A DNA stretch of 64,000 bases from Angiostrongylus vasorum (Eukaryota; Nematoda; Chromadorea; Rhabditida; Metastrongylidae), in assembly GCA_018806985.1 (NCBI GenBank), contig JADANN010000026.1:496001-560000 (forward strand), written 5' to 3'. Below the pieces are notes generated by a model. That model made no database searches, was not told the DNA's origin, and saw nothing but the letters and a program-made list of their open reading frames with translations. Position numbers and translations under genes: made by a program. Of the stretch, positions 11,491 through 24,299 are shown in pieces. Position 1 is the stretch's first letter. The number at the start of each line of letters is the position of its first letter.

Positions 11491-12079
11491 GTGTGTGTAT
11501 GTATGTATGTATGTATGTATGTATGTATGTATGTATGTATGTATGTATGTATGTATGTATGTATGTATGTATGTATGTATGTATGTATGTATGTATGTAT
11601 GTATGTATGTATGTATGTATGTATGTATGTATGTATGTATGTATGTATGTATGTATGTATGTATGTATGTATGTATGTATGTATGTATGTATGTATGTAT
11701 GTATGTATGTATGTATGTATGTATGTATGTATGTATGTATGTATGTATGTATGTATGTATGTATGTATGTATGTATGTATGTATGTATGTATGTATGTAT
11801 GTATGTATGTATGTATGTATGTATGTATGTATGTATGTATGTATGTATGTATGTATGTATGTATGTATGTATGTATGTATGTATGTATGTATGTATGTAT
11901 GTATGTATGTATGTATGTATGTATGTATGTATGTATGTATGTATGTATGTATGTATGTATGTATGTATGTATGTATGTATGTATGTATGTATGTATGTAT
12001 GTATGTATGTACGTATGTATGTATGTGTGTATGTGCGTGTGTGTATGCATGTGCGTGCGTGTGTGTGTATGTATATGTA
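11491..12079. repeat. (GTAT)n tetranucleotide array, about 515 bp pure plus imperfect tail
   Basis: It is almost perfectly regular from about 11497 to 12011, then degrades into GTGT/GCGT variants. All reading frames stay open through it, giving artefactual Met-Tyr-Val-Cys or His-Thr-Tyr-Ile repeat ORFs. Its exact length in the genome may differ because such arrays are hard to assemble. Confidence 0.95.
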
Positions 12080-13335
12080 AACTCATCAACAAAACAAGTT
12101 GCTAAAGCTTCCAAACTCCGGACTGCAAACTTAATTTGCACTCAGCGAGGTTTCGCCATTAAGCAATGACAATGACGAACAGCATGAACAGCAATGAACC
12201 GACAATGCAGATCACGGACAAAATCTGGTAAAATGGCGACGAACATAAGTGCATCCGTAGGTGCTTTAGATATCCCATTAATTGGTTGACATGTTCGGGG
12301 GATATTTTTCGCCCTCAGATTAATGTTGTGTGTACAACCCTATCGACGACAAAATAGGCTCGAACGCGGCGAAAGAAGTGCACATGGCTACATTAATAGC
12401 TTCAGAAGGATCTTGTTTTGGTGATGACATATCCTTAACTGCGCTGGCAATTAGTAAGTTGTTCAGTGTGCATCTCTTCTCCATATCTCACTTCAGCAAT
12501 TGTCGTCACGATTAGCTGTTTTTCAGACTAGGTCTTCCATCATTATAATTCTGCGCTCGAAAGTGAAAAAAAAACGCGCACACGTAAAGACAACGTATTT
12601 TTGGAAGAATGTTGGTGAGTTGGCTATAAATGGCGAATGACTGTGATGTGCGTTCCTATTCAATGTCACCAGTATGAGCAATTGCTTCTACCACAATACG
12701 ATTTCTCACCAAGCAGCATAGCACACTTGCGAGTAATGCGAGGGAAACTGAAGAATTGACAGGCTTGGTTAAACACTGCCATTAATTTCTCACCTCATCC
12801 AAATTAGATGTGTGACCATTCATATGCGTTAGTATAGCTTCGTGATTTAAGTCAGATACATCTGTCTACTCGCTAGTTATTTTATATCTCATCTTTCCTA
12901 AACTGACAATTACGTCTGAACGCAAGAGCTCGACCTCGTCTAGAGCACGAATGAATGAGTTGAAGCTCATGTGATCTACAAACAAGAATCCACACTGTGG
13001 TTGGTTGTAATGGCAAAACAACCTGGAAAGCATGACAAACACATGCCGTGAGTGTCAATTTATTAATATGAAGTATTGCTCCTGCCAATGAACACTTTTC
13101 CTTCATTGTTGTCAATAGCTTACCATCTCGCTTCGGTGGAGAGATAATTCTAGGGTGTCAAAGTAATTTAGACAGGCTCATTCCTCACAAGCACACTCAC
13201 TGAGAGGGCTTCCCAAAATTTAATTATGAACCTCGGAATAAGCCAGTACAAGCGTTCGTTGTCCTCACGACATAGAAAAAAAATTTAATCACAATTTGGC
13301 AAATCTCCTGATCAATATGGGATGCCTGCTACATG
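12080..13335. other. Intergenic, nothing recognised
   Basis: There are short unrelated ORFs on both strands and no conserved domain or repeat family member. Confidence 0.35.
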
Positions 13336-13338
13336 AAC

Positions 13339-14535
13339 TAGGCTGTTCAGATATAAATGAGCGTTTTTTAAGTAAATTGTTAAAAGTGCCATAGCTTAGT
13401 TCAAGCAAAACTTTATAAACCAAAGTGAAAATTGCCTAAATGTACATAATTTTTATGACAAAAAACAAGTCTATTTATTCCAGTTGCATAAAATTCTGGA
13501 GTTCTGGAAGCGATGAACTCGTTGAAGGCATTTTTTTGCGCCATCATGGTTAGTGAAGCATTTCTCATGCAGGAAGTTGTCAGCGCGCTTAAAGAAGTGA
13601 TAGTCGGTAGGCGGCAGGCTAGAGGTCTGTTGAATATGGCGGGTGAGGCAAAGTATCGTAACCCAACTCGTTCAACTGCTGCAGCGCTACTTGCGCAGCG
13701 TGAAGCCGGACGTTGTCGAGGGAATGATTGGTCCTTTTCTGTTGACTAATGCCGGTCGCAGTTGTTGGAGTCTACGGTGTATTTCGTCGATTTGTTGGCA
13801 ATACTTCTTTGCCGTAGTCGTTTCACCCGGATTCAAAAAGCTGTGATGAATCAGGCCGGCTGCAGATCACCAAACACTCGCTACAACCTTTTTTGGCGCG
13901 ATTTTTTGCTTTGGGAATTGCTGCAGAGCCTGGTCGCAATCCAACCGTTGAGTTAATTCGTGCGGCACCCCCTTGTCGAGTTTTTTTTGTTCTTCCTTTC
14001 CGATTCAAGTGAGTGGAAATTGTTCCTGTGATTAGACCAAGCTGTTCTGCAAGTTCTCGAAATTTCCTTCACGTGTTTGCTTCCACTAGGGCTTACAATC
14101 CGTCATCGTCAAGTTCACTGGTACGTCTGCTGCCTTCCTTATCTTCGAGTTCGAAATCACCAGATAGGAATTTCCGCAACAGTGTTCGCGCTGTTGATTC
14201 ACCAACACTACCTTCACCCCCAAAATTCTTTAACGTTCCTGCCGTCTCTTCTGCACCACGACCGAGTTTGAGTTCATAAAAGAAAAAATTGACGAAAATC
14301 CGTTTCGGCATGTAAAATCGCAAAGCTCAAAATTAGTTAAAAAATTTGACTTTTGACAAAATTTTTAAAAAAATTTAACCATTGAAAAAAATATAAAGAC
14401 ATGTTGGAAAAAAGCACAAAGTCAGTTTTATATCAATATATGGTGTGGTAAGGGACAAAAAATATTTTATTGATAACAAATACATTGAAGCAACAAATAT
14501 TTTTAAAACGCTCCTTGATCTCTGAACAACTAATA
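13339..14535 (-). mobile_element. Mariner element M1, both terminal repeats present, transposase broken
   Basis: It is bounded by TA dinucleotides (13339-13340 and 14534-14535) and related terminal repeats (ggctgttcagatataaatga at left; its inverted, diverged partner at right). The minus strand encodes the paired-type N-terminus (FYELKLGRGAEET, GEGSVGEST, KFLSGDFELED) from 14323 down. Further down are HSFLNPGETTTAKKYCQQID, LVNRKGPI and TLPHPPYS. Several frameshifts occur, and about 200 bp of the central domain, including the first catalytic Asp block, is missing. It cannot encode active transposase. Hookworms are known to carry mariners such as bandit; kinship to that element is inferred only. 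Confidence 0.85.
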
Positions 14536-14559
14536 GCCACCAAAGAGCCACCATAACCT

Positions 14560-15213
14560 TTCACTGAGCTAACGTCGCCTGTTGTCCTTTTTCTCGTCGC
14601 ATGTTAAAGGCTCGTTTTTGTTGAGCAGAATAGGAGCAAACGACATTTCGAAACGGCAATTTCTTTAATTATCGTCTAATTCGTGTGACACCTACTTGTC
14701 GAGCTTTTCTTCCATGCGATTAAGGTGAATGAAATTGTGCCTGTGCTTACGCCAAGCTGTTCTTTAAGGTAGTGACTTCAATTCCTCGTCGTGAAATTTA
14801 TTGGTACGTCTACAGCCTTCCTTATACTCGTGGCCGAAATCACCAGATCGGAATTTCCGAAACAATATTCGCACTGTTGAATCACCAACACTACCTTCAC
14901 TCCAAACTCCGTTAATGTTCCGAGTCGCCTCTGTTGCACTACGACCGAGTTTGAACCCATAGAAGAAAATCTGACGAAGATTCGTTTTTGGCATCTAAAA
15001 TCGCAAAGCTCAAAATTGGTTAAAATAATTAAAAATTAAATTAACTAATTAAACTGCTGACAAAAAAACAAAAAACGTAACAAAAAAAAGGCGTAAAATT
15101 AGCTTTCTAATGATATATAGTGTTGCAGGGTAGAAAAACACTTTTTTGGTGAGAAATACACTAAACAATAAATATTTTAAAAAGGCCCATTTATTTCTGA
15201 ACAACCCAATAAC
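14560..15213 (-). mobile_element. Mariner element M2, 3' truncated
   Basis: The 5' terminal repeat reads inward from 15213 as ttgggttgttcagaaataaa. The transposase N-terminus lies at 14994-14764 (FYGFKLGRSATEATRNI, GDSTVRILFRKFRSGDF), and decayed downstream blocks (LDKWVPHEL-like) reach a CDEK catalytic block near 14570. There the copy stops, about 25 bp from the M1 terminus. It belongs to the same orientation and subfamily as M1 but is clearly diverged from it. Confidence 0.8.
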
Positions 15214-15339
15214 GTGTTGAGAACACCGTAGAGCCACTGCCAGTTCTGCACAAAACGTAGAGGAAAACCCGCCCACATCAAAACACCAGTGTCAAAAGAA
15301 ATTTTTTTGGCACCGCGCGGTCCTTCATGAGAACATTCA

Positions 15340-16505
15340 TCTACCAAATTACTTCAGAAATTGATTCGGGACTTTTGATTTCCTTTTCTTGCATTTTATG
15401 GCAAAAGTTCTCTTTTTTTCGGAATTTGCACTCGTTGACGAACGCAGAATGCAACGTTGGTTTGGAAAATTTCGTAGCGGCGAATTCCATCTTGACGACG
15501 AGCGAGGTCTCGGGCCTCCTACCACTATTGACGGCAATAAACTTAATGCTAAAGCTGCCGCAGAAATCACAACGCTTTAATTTTATTTACCGCCTATTCT
15601 TTTCCATAGTCAGGTATTACGTGAAAGACATGTGAACAATGAGGGTGACAAGTGCTACAAATCTGCAATCACTCCTTTCGGGATCATTCCCGTTCAAAGG
15701 TGATTCCTGATAACACCTTTAGGTCAATGGGAAAAAAAAGCCGAGTGAAAGTCAGTTCAAGGGCATCGGTTGGTGGAGTGGATGGAGATGAGTCCCCAGA
15801 AAGAATAATCGCAGATTCGTAGCGCACCTGAGGCTCTGAGTTTTGTTCACATCTGACGATCCTTTTAGTAGTTTTTTCACATAATGTCCTGCCAAGAAAA
15901 GTGAATAAGCAGTAAATGAAAGTTAAAACGTAATGACACACGCAATTATTCGCGAACTTGCTGAATTCGATAATAGAATCTGAAATATTTTGGAGAATCT
16001 AAAAATTAGGAAAGTCGAAGAAGCTTGGTAAACGGGTGGCGCACGAATTCAATATCGAGCAAAGAAATCACCGTTTTGAGTCATCGTCCATACATCTTCT
16101 GCTCAACCAGAACGACTCTTTCGTTGCCCACATTGCAACGAGCGACGACAATTGGATGTGATATGATATGGTAAGCAGCTATCTTTGCAAAGCTAAAATT
16201 GTACTGAAAGGTACCGCTGACTGTTTGGTGTTCTACAGTTGATGTGGCCCATCACAGCGTCCTGAATCGGGATAAAACGATTACGTCGGTAGAGTACGTT
16301 CGGCAAATCGTAAGAAAGCATTAGAAAGCCCGAAGGCTCCGCCACGCATTCGTCAAGAGAAAGTTGCGAATCTTTTCCAAGATAACGGCTGGGCCACACG
16401 TCTCATTACCGATGCAACAAAGGTTGTGGGAGTTGGACTACGAAACTTTGCCTCATCCAACGTACTCGCAAGACAACTCGCCTATTGAGACATAGTGGTA
16501 AATCG
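15340..16505 (+). pseudogene. Mariner-type transposase remnant M3, plus strand, split
   Basis: N-terminal helix-turn-helix blocks lie at about 15430-15560 (ERRMQRWFGKFRSGEFHLDD). The catalytic part is at about 16020-16500: HEFNIEQRNHRFE, TSDDNW (first Asp), VWCSTVDVAHHSVLN, then the LDYETLPHPTYS block. About 400 bp of unrelated sequence (15640-16020) separates the two parts. It is a different lineage from M1 and M2, with stops and frameshifts. Confidence 0.75.
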
Positions 16506-16990
16506 TCGCACGAAAGATGATTCAAAAGCCTAACCGAGGCCAAAAAAAGTTATTCCTCCTTAGCATCAAAAAAGTGTGTATTCTACCCGTAATTGTTTCG
16601 ATTGATGAAGTTTGTTATAAGCAGAGATGGCCTCTTTTTAAAAAAAGACTTTGAGATCTGAAATTAGTTGCCAAAGAACTTAATAACAGCTAGTATCTTT
16701 TTTTTAGTTCAACTCTAGCATGTCTTCAAACTGGCATTGCTAGCTACTTTAAGCACTACGGAAGGGGATGCTGAAAAAGTGCGACAAGCGACAATAGTGA
16801 AGAGACTGGCTTACAGTGTTCGTCGGACGTTAGCAAAAAATGAATCTCAAAACCACTGTAACAACATTCGACAAACAAATCCCACGACCGACTTTCTATT
16901 AATCTCGGCATTGATCAAATAATTCTTCGCATTCTTGTTCAGCAAACGCGAGGTGTTATTTTTTATTCTTTATTCACGAACAAGTCGACG

Positions 16991-17020
16991 TTTCCGCGGA
17001 TTTCGTCCTCCTCAGAGCCT
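16991..17020 (-). ncRNA. Hammerhead-like motif, minus arm of composite 3 (diverged)
   Basis: The minus strand reads AGGCT, CTGAGGA, a stem region that no longer pairs perfectly, then GAAACGTC. The core blocks are present but helix II is imperfect. Confidence 0.4.
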
Positions 17021-17184
17021 GGAAAGGTTAAGTTGACAGCAATCTATTCGGCCAAACACCTCCATAACCAAACAGAGAAAATGCTGAACCAAGATTTCAA
17101 TCACATTGAACACAGCTTTGCACACTCACCTCTTTCTATGAGGCTTCCACTGAGTATGTCGCGTGGAAACCAACCGCACAGAAT

Positions 17185-17544
17185 TCACATGGCAGCGTAA
17201 TGTGCCCCTTTCATCAGCATAATAGGCTTTATATACTGCCCAATATCACGCGTGATAATGAGGCATTCTTCCCTGCAGTTCATTTTCGGATTTCTGGAAT
17301 TGATCCAGAACGCCTTGAGAGTTTTGCGCGCTTGTGTTCGCGATTCCCTTGCGAGGATCGTGACCTGTACTTCAAAGTCCACCGCGTTATGTCTCTGGGT
17401 TCTATGCGTGCCTAGTGAGCTATTTGATTTATGTTTACCGGCTAAGTGTTCTTTTATGCGGACACAAAGTGGTCTACCCGTTTCGCCAATATATTCGTCT
17501 CCGCACGCCTTACAGGAGATCAGACAGACTGTACTCGAGCTCAT
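17185..17544 (-). CDS. PLE GIY-YIG endonuclease domain, open frame
   Basis: The frame is open for 119 codons. The GIY-YIG core is VCLISCKACGDEYIGETGR followed by PLCVRIKEHL, then GTHRTQRHN and FWINSRNPKMN. No RT lies upstream on this strand, so it is a domain fragment, not a full gene. It is better preserved than the copy at 18.8-19.2 kb. Confidence 0.8.
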   Translation of the reverse strand: MSSSTVCLISCKACGDEYIGETGRPLCVRIKEHLAGKHKSNSSLGTHRTQRHNAVDFEVQVTILARESRTQARKTLKAFWINSRNPKMNCREECLIITRDIGQYIKPIMLMKGAHYAAM

Positions 17545-17712
17545 GCAATCACCGTCTCTACCATTAGGGGCAAACTATGCAATTTTGCGTTGCACATAGA
17601 TGGTCAGATAGGCGGTTACGAACTAGCTGGTGCCTAAGAATACTCGGTGTTATTTCAACTACGTTTACCGAATCCTCAAGACCCGTCCTTCTTAGGCAGG
17701 GTCTTTAAGATG

Positions 17713-18560
17713 ATCTTGCGTCTACCGATGCATCATTGTTTAAGGTTAGACCTATCACAAGCTGTGTTGACGGGCCAACGGATAGGATAACATGGTTTTC
17801 ATCCCTAATATTTACCCAGTTGCTGAAACATATTCCAGGCCATCTTACGAATACTCAGATGTTTCTGGATCGTCTACGTACTGCGCAGCCCAACAGCGCG
17901 TGCGTGATGGAGTCCTTCGACGCAACCGCCCTTTATACAAATGTATGGAATGACTCCGCAGTGCAAGCCATATTCGAACTCCTTATAAAACACGAAGGAG
18001 AAATAAACATGTATGTCTTCAAGACAGAGCAGTTGATGGCACTCTTGGAAGAATGCTTGAGCTACTCAATCTTCAGATGGTCCGGAAGTTACTACGCTCA
18101 AATAAGAGGGTTGGCAATGGGACAGCGACTAGCACCAAGTCTCACCATTGCGTTTATGTCTAAGGTGGAAACACTAGTGACCGATCTGGGGCCGTTAGTC
18201 TACTGTAGATATATAGATGACTGTTTTGTCCTTTGCTCAACACAAGAGGAAATTGACAAATGCTTCGAGTTGTTGAACGAACAGTCAGAGTATGTCAAAT
18301 TTACCCGAGAGAAACCCAAAGAAAACTGGCTTGCATTCCTGGACGTCCAAATTAACCTATCAGAAAATGGCTACATTACAAAGTGGTACCGAAAGCCAAG
18401 CAGTAAAAAACACCTTGGTTCATTACCTCTCCTCTCACCCTTCTCAAACGAAAAGGGCGCTTGTAAGAAACATCTTTCGAACAGCAAGCAACGTGTGTAT
18501 GGGATGAGAGCAGAGAGAGGAGTCCCGGAACTTGGCACGGCAAATAGCCATTTCTAATGG
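17713..18560 (+). CDS. PLE reverse transcriptase, 273-codon open frame (5' truncated)
   Basis: This is the best-preserved RT in the window. The open frame covers 17736-18557. Blocks in order: FKVRPITSCVDGPTDRI, VMESFDATALYTNV, LAMGQRLAPS, the catalytic box CRYIDDCFVLC (YIDD at 18210-18221) and the KWYRKPS block. The N-terminal third of the PLE protein is missing because the copy starts at the junction with the minus arm. Confidence 0.88.
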
Positions 18561-18689
18561 CTACGAAACTGTAGTTCGTGATAAGTGTAGGGGATGTCCT
18601 AGGCCCCTTAACGACAGCTCTAGCGATAGAAAGGTCTCGTTTATCCTACCATTCATCTCTAATGATGTAAGTGCAGCTATAAAACGCTG

Positions 18690-19200
18690 CTTAAGAAGGG
18701 CGGGTCTAGAGAAATCGGTAAACGTAGTTGAAATGCCACCGAGTAATCTTAGGCGTTAGCTAGTTCGTAACCGCCTATATGACCGTCTATGTGCAACGCA
18801 AAATTGCATAGTTTGCCCTAATGGTAGAAACGGTGATTGCATGAGATCGAGTACAGTCTGTCTGATCTCCTGTAAGGCGTGCGGAGACGAATACATTGGT
18901 GAAACGGGTAAACCACTCTGTGTCCGCATAAAGAACACCTAGTCGATAAACTTAGAACAAATACCCCACTAGGCACGCATAGGACCCAGTGACATAACGC
19001 GGAGGACTTTGAAGTACAGGTCACGATCCTCACACGGGAATCACGAACACAAGCGCGCAAAACTCTCGAGGCGTTCTGGATCATTTCCAGAAATCCGAAA
19101 ATGAACTGCAGGGGAAGAATGTCTCATTATCACGCGTGATATTGGGCAATATATATGCCTATTATTCTGATGAAAGGGGCACATTACGCTTCCATGTGAA
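18690..19200 (+). pseudogene. PLE endonuclease, plus arm of composite 3
   Basis: It follows the RT in element order. The core VCLISCKACGDEYIGET is legible, but a frameshift or stop follows VRIKNT and more stops occur before the FWI block near 19075. It is a broken copy of the domain at 17185-17544. Confidence 0.75.
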
Positions 19201-19371
19201 TTCTCTGCGGTTGTTCTCCACGCAACATACTCATTGGAAGACTCATAGAAAGCGGTGAATGTGCAAAGAAGCTATTTTGTGTTCAATGTGATTGGAATCT
19301 AGGTTTAGCGTCTTCTCTGTTGGGTTATGGAGGTGTTTGGCCGAGTATATTGCTGTAAACTTGACCTTTCC

Positions 19372-19410
19372 AGGCTCTGAGGAAGGCGAAATCCGCCGAA
19401 ACGTCAACTT
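19372..19410 (+). ncRNA. Hammerhead-ribozyme-like motif, plus arm of composite 3
   Basis: AGGCT (19372-19376), CTGAGGA (19377-19383), helix II GGCG/CGCC (19385-19388 with 19394-19397), GAAA (19398-19401), CGTC (19402-19405), AACTT. The core and helix II are perfect. Helix I has one mismatch (AACTT instead of AGCTT). Confidence 0.55.
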
Positions 19411-19784
19411 GTTCGTGAATAAAGAATAAAGATAACACCTCGTGTTTGCTCAACAAGACCACGAAGAATTCGACAAACACATCTTGGTTCGTAGAAAATA
19501 GTATTAAATGGAAGTAGGCAACTAGAATGTACATTTAATTCCCCAAAAAACGCATTTTTACTATCCCACCACTACGAACACTTGATTTTCTCGGGCCGAC
19601 AAAGCCCTTTAACGTTGTTCCTTGCCGAGGTTCGTATAATTATTCAACAAAGTGCGAATGTCTCTCCAATAATATCCTTAAGGCAAACGTTCTCTACGCT
19701 TGCCAAGAGGTTTTCAAAAAATTATAACTTTGTTGTCAATCCTAAATCTGAATTTTAGACCTACGTAAAGTTAAAATGACAATG

Positions 19785-20165
19785 CAAACTTTTTATTTAC
19801 TGCTTACTACATTTTTCACAGCAAGGTGTTATGTGAAATACAACCAAAATAATGCCGAGATATTTGCAGAAGTACGTTCACCAGGCGTCTGCCGTGGAGA
19901 TCTAACACACTATTACTATTTCCGAGGCTAACGCGTCCTCCACGACGCCATGTGACACTTTCGTTTCGTTTTTTCTCTCAGCCGTTTTTATAGGTTCCAT
20001 CAGCAATCACCCATCAACGAGACTGATCTGGGAAGCACAAATCGGCATTGAATCCAGTTAAGCTGAGACTGCAGTCGGAATCACAATGTTAACTTTTATT
20101 TACTGCCTACTACAGTTTTGAACCTGCCGTCCGGAGTTTTGTAACTATTTCAGCCTCATTGTGGT
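19785..20165 (-). mobile_element. SINE-D copy, diverged, with partial second copy
   Basis: The tail-side sequence (tttttatttactgcttacta) starts at about 19785. The body (gccgagatatttgcagaa) and a tRNA-like head read on the minus strand up to about 20010. A second partial tail (ttttatttactgcctacta) lies at 20095-20165. Confidence 0.6.
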
Positions 20166-20169
20166 CAAC

Positions 20170-20975
<806 letters not shown>

Positions 20976-21599
20976 AAGATATGTAATGGCTTGCTTATCC
21001 GAGTGAACAACATGAATAAAATGAGGAGCAACCGAAATAGATTAGTCGAAACGACTTCCATGAAACGCTAAATTTCCGCGTAACTACATTAATTATTTAG
21101 CATACTAGCGAGTAATCTAACCTTCTATGATTTTTAGAACAATCAGATACGAGAAAAGTTGACGAAAAATGGCTAAAGAATATTCGAACATAATCTTTGT
21201 TTTTTAAACCTGACGCTTTGAGACACCATATTTTTGGTTCTGTAAGATAGTAAAATGTTCAAATAACGGATATTCCTCATTTTGAGCACACAGGTTCCCT
21301 CTGCTCAACATTTGTCAGGATTTATTGCCAGACACGATGTCTTGATCCTTCTTCGATCCGATCATCGGTCTTAGACGTTAACCTAAGTGATATGAAGCTC
21401 CTGCGTATCGCTGGTTTCTGCAGTCCTTCAAAGAACAAGATCTTCCTCGACTATCAGAATTCTCTTGGGGAAATTTTTTTTGTTTTGTCACGGCCCGGTT
21501 TACATTTCCCTTTGCTGATTGCCATACCTACTTCTATAGCTTGCCTTCCGCATCGGTATAATTAGTGTAGTGTGAACCCGTAGTAGCCTACTTGTTGTA

Positions 21600-22083
21600 T
21601 AATTCATATTGTTAGATTCATCTCACTGCAAAAGCAACAACGAAGTGCCATTTGCTAAATGCATAAAAACGACGTTGGAAGGCAAGATTATGGGAAAGGC
21701 GTTAAAATCTCATCGTCGTTCGTTCGTCCATGAAAATATAGCAAATCATATAGCGACTGGAGATAAGAGAAACTCATACATTTCAGTAATTCAACGGTGG
21801 CAAACAAGACGTCAGTTAAAGTCAATTGGACTGTACTACTAAGCAAGTAAGTGAGACCTACTTTATATCGTTAACTCATATAGCCTACCGTTCTCTGGCG
21901 TTTGTTAACAGGTCACTAGAATCGTTCCTAAAAAGTCTGACAGAAAGATTCGATAAAAAAGTCAGTTATAGGTCCAACAGAGATTTCGCAAAAGTGTTGA
22001 AGACTTTGGCGTCCACAAAAGTCCACAAATTCCATGTAAATTATTCCAAGAGTACGAAATGCTGTTTTGTCTCAGTTTCGTAG
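21600..22083 (+). other. Possible exons of an unrecognised gene
   Basis: Two open segments (21609-21842 and about 21912-22080) have coding-like composition. The second follows a tttgttaacag acceptor-like site. A strong gtaagt donor at 21847 is in a different frame from the first segment, so the two cannot be joined simply. No domain is recognised. Confidence 0.2.
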
Positions 22084-22089
22084 CTTTAG

Positions 22090-23280
22090 GAAAGTCTTCG
22101 ATCCAATTAAAGACGGGTTTGACAGTGAGTGAAGCTTTTGGGCAACTGGGGCATTCCTAATCAGCACATAAAATTCTTCGTGAACCATAAACAACTTCTA
22201 CGGGTAGGGTGGAGGGGCGGGGCGAAGAAGTAGCGCAGTGGTTTGTAATGCAATCCATCTGGAAGCAAGGTGCTAGTTCAACAGCCTCATCAAGGCACTA
22301 CCCCAATCCATAGGAGAACACCCTAACTCGAGTATCTCCGTGATTGTAAGCAGAATGGTCTCAACTATCATTCTGCTACAATCATAAAGAAGACGAAATC
22401 CTAAAGCAGCAGCCGAAACAAAAGGCAAAATGCTCGAAGACGTTTGTGAAGCATGAATGCAAAGAAAGCGAGCCGAGTGCAAGAAATGCTGGGACCAGCA
22501 TAGCATTTATGATGACGGCCACGTAGATAGTGGTGTAAAATAAAAAAAAATGAACAACTGCACTCACAGCGGGAATTTCGTCAACGTATAGCGATATCGA
22601 CATCAATGGCGTTAGCATTGCGGTTCAATGAGGTCACACTGTTTCTTTAAGACTATCAAGCACTGAAGAACCTCATCGTATGAGAACAAAGTAACATGTG
22701 AGTGCGAATGGATGCCAATTATACACTTCTCACTAAGCAGCTGATGTCGTTTATACAATATCATTTCTCCGTGCGTCAGAAAGAACGATGGACAATTTTG
22801 TTGTAAGATTTGTTTGCAACAGAAGGGAAATAAAATGACTATCGGAGAAGACGGATTTTTCTGCGTTCTGATTAACTCTTCGGTAGATTATCACATCGGA
22901 ATATCTTTATTCATGCTATGGAAGAATAAAAAAAATGGGGACGAAGAGGATATCAAACACAAAACTTTCATCGTAGCTGTGTTGCACCTTGTGAGCTATT
23001 TGTTTCGGAGCAACTGTCGTAATAATAATATTGTTTTCACATAATGCCTCATAATTAAATTCTCAATCCATAAGACAGACTTTACATCAGCCGTGACATT
23101 GATAGATAATTTTCTGTCATCTTGATGAGCGGAAACGACGTTGCAGGAACAATACTTATTTCAAAATGGCTAGCATTTTCGCCGACTCCGCTCTTTTCGG
23201 ATACTCAGATAGCTGTGAAATCTGCTCAGTCAAACACTTTTATAATCCCCACCAGAAAAGACCCAAAACTGATGGTTTAG
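22090..23280. other. Intergenic with one tRNA-like promoter block
   Basis: At 22226-22285 agtagcgcagtggtttg resembles an A box and gctagttcaac a weak B box, which suggests a SINE or tRNA relic. Hydrophobic minus-strand ORFs at 22.3-22.6 kb have no recognisable family. Confidence 0.3.
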
Positions 23281-23284
23281 ATTA

Positions 23285-23700
23285 TTGAGTGAGGATGATG
23301 ACTTTTACGTCAAAACCTTCTCCGTTACGTCTTCGTGATCAATGCGGGCCTATTGGAGCGTTCTATTTGACTTTAAGCTTCTAAACTAGGTGTTCTTTTA
23401 TAGAGATAAAGAGTGATATACCAGTTTCGCTGGTATATTCCTCCTAGAAACCGTTTCTACTATTAGGATAAATTATGCAATTAAGCGTTAAGCATAGACA
23501 GTCACACAGACGGTAATGAACTAACTGCCAACTTTGTAGTCAGTGGCATTTCTATCACTGTTGCTGACTTCTCTACATCTGCCCTAGATTTGAATTTGGA
23601 TCTAGTATTTAGATGGGCAGAATGCGTGTAATCAGTTTGACCTCTTCAAGTTTTGAAGTCGGTAAAACCGCAGAAACCTTAGCTAGTGTGGACTAAATCT
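23285..23700. mobile_element. Decayed PLE: minus endonuclease remnant plus plus-strand 3' end
   Basis: Positions 23300-23560 read on the minus strand as a heavily mutated PLE endonuclease region (matching the taggtgttcttttata...ggtatattc pattern of composite 1). Positions 23640-23690 resemble a degenerated plus-strand 3' end (gacctcttcaagttttgaag...gcagaaacc). The layout suggests an old tail-out composite. Confidence 0.55.
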
Positions 23701-24299
23701 CGTGTCAGGATCTCTACGTGTAGACTACAAACGCATGAACTTTGCGCCCTCCGTGAAACTGTAATGTGTCAATTTATTCAATGGTTTCAATAGCGTCACT
23801 GAGGATGACATAGACCATTAATTACACAGGAACATTTGAGCATAGTTGGTCATGCGATGAGGGACCCCTTTTTGCGCAGCAACGTGGTCCTGCTGGTATT
23901 TATTGAATAGGAACTCTTGAGGTCTCATAGGTAGTATGTGTAGGCACATTTTTTTTGGCAGGAAGTGGTCGTAGATTCATCGGATGTTCCGATCTTACAC
24001 TTTACAAACCGAGTGGTGCACGGTTATTCACCAATGAAATAGCATTTCAGAATTCGGAAGAAAGAAGGGCTGTGATAGCATAGCCATATTCTCTGCTCCG
24101 CTGTATATAGAAGGAAACGTTATTGTCAATAACGAACCATCATCAAAAAGTCGGCTAAAAAGTTTGATTTGGTTTCGTTTTCGTACTTCTTTTTGCTCAT
24201 ACCCTGCCTTCTATGGGATAAAAAGTACTGTGCGCATATGATCTAATCATATTTAGCACATTGACACAAGAACGATGAAGGTTGAATAAAACGTTGCAT

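Larger units (their letters stand above)
16866..19479. mobile_element. PLE composite 3: long tail-out inverted pair with 12-bp target duplication
   Basis: The minus arm (16882-17712) holds the endonuclease and 3' region. The plus copy (17713-19467) holds most of the RT, then the endonuclease and 3' region. The direct repeat attcgacaaaca occurs at 16866-16877 and 19468-19479 and extends to 16 bp with one mismatch. The two endonuclease/3' arms, about 800 bp each, form a long inverted repeat around the RT. Confidence 0.88.

Noticed and set aside
11351..12169. Long ORFs of up to 272 codons on both strands
   Set aside because: They are translations of the GTAT microsatellite (repeating MYVC or HTYI), not genes.
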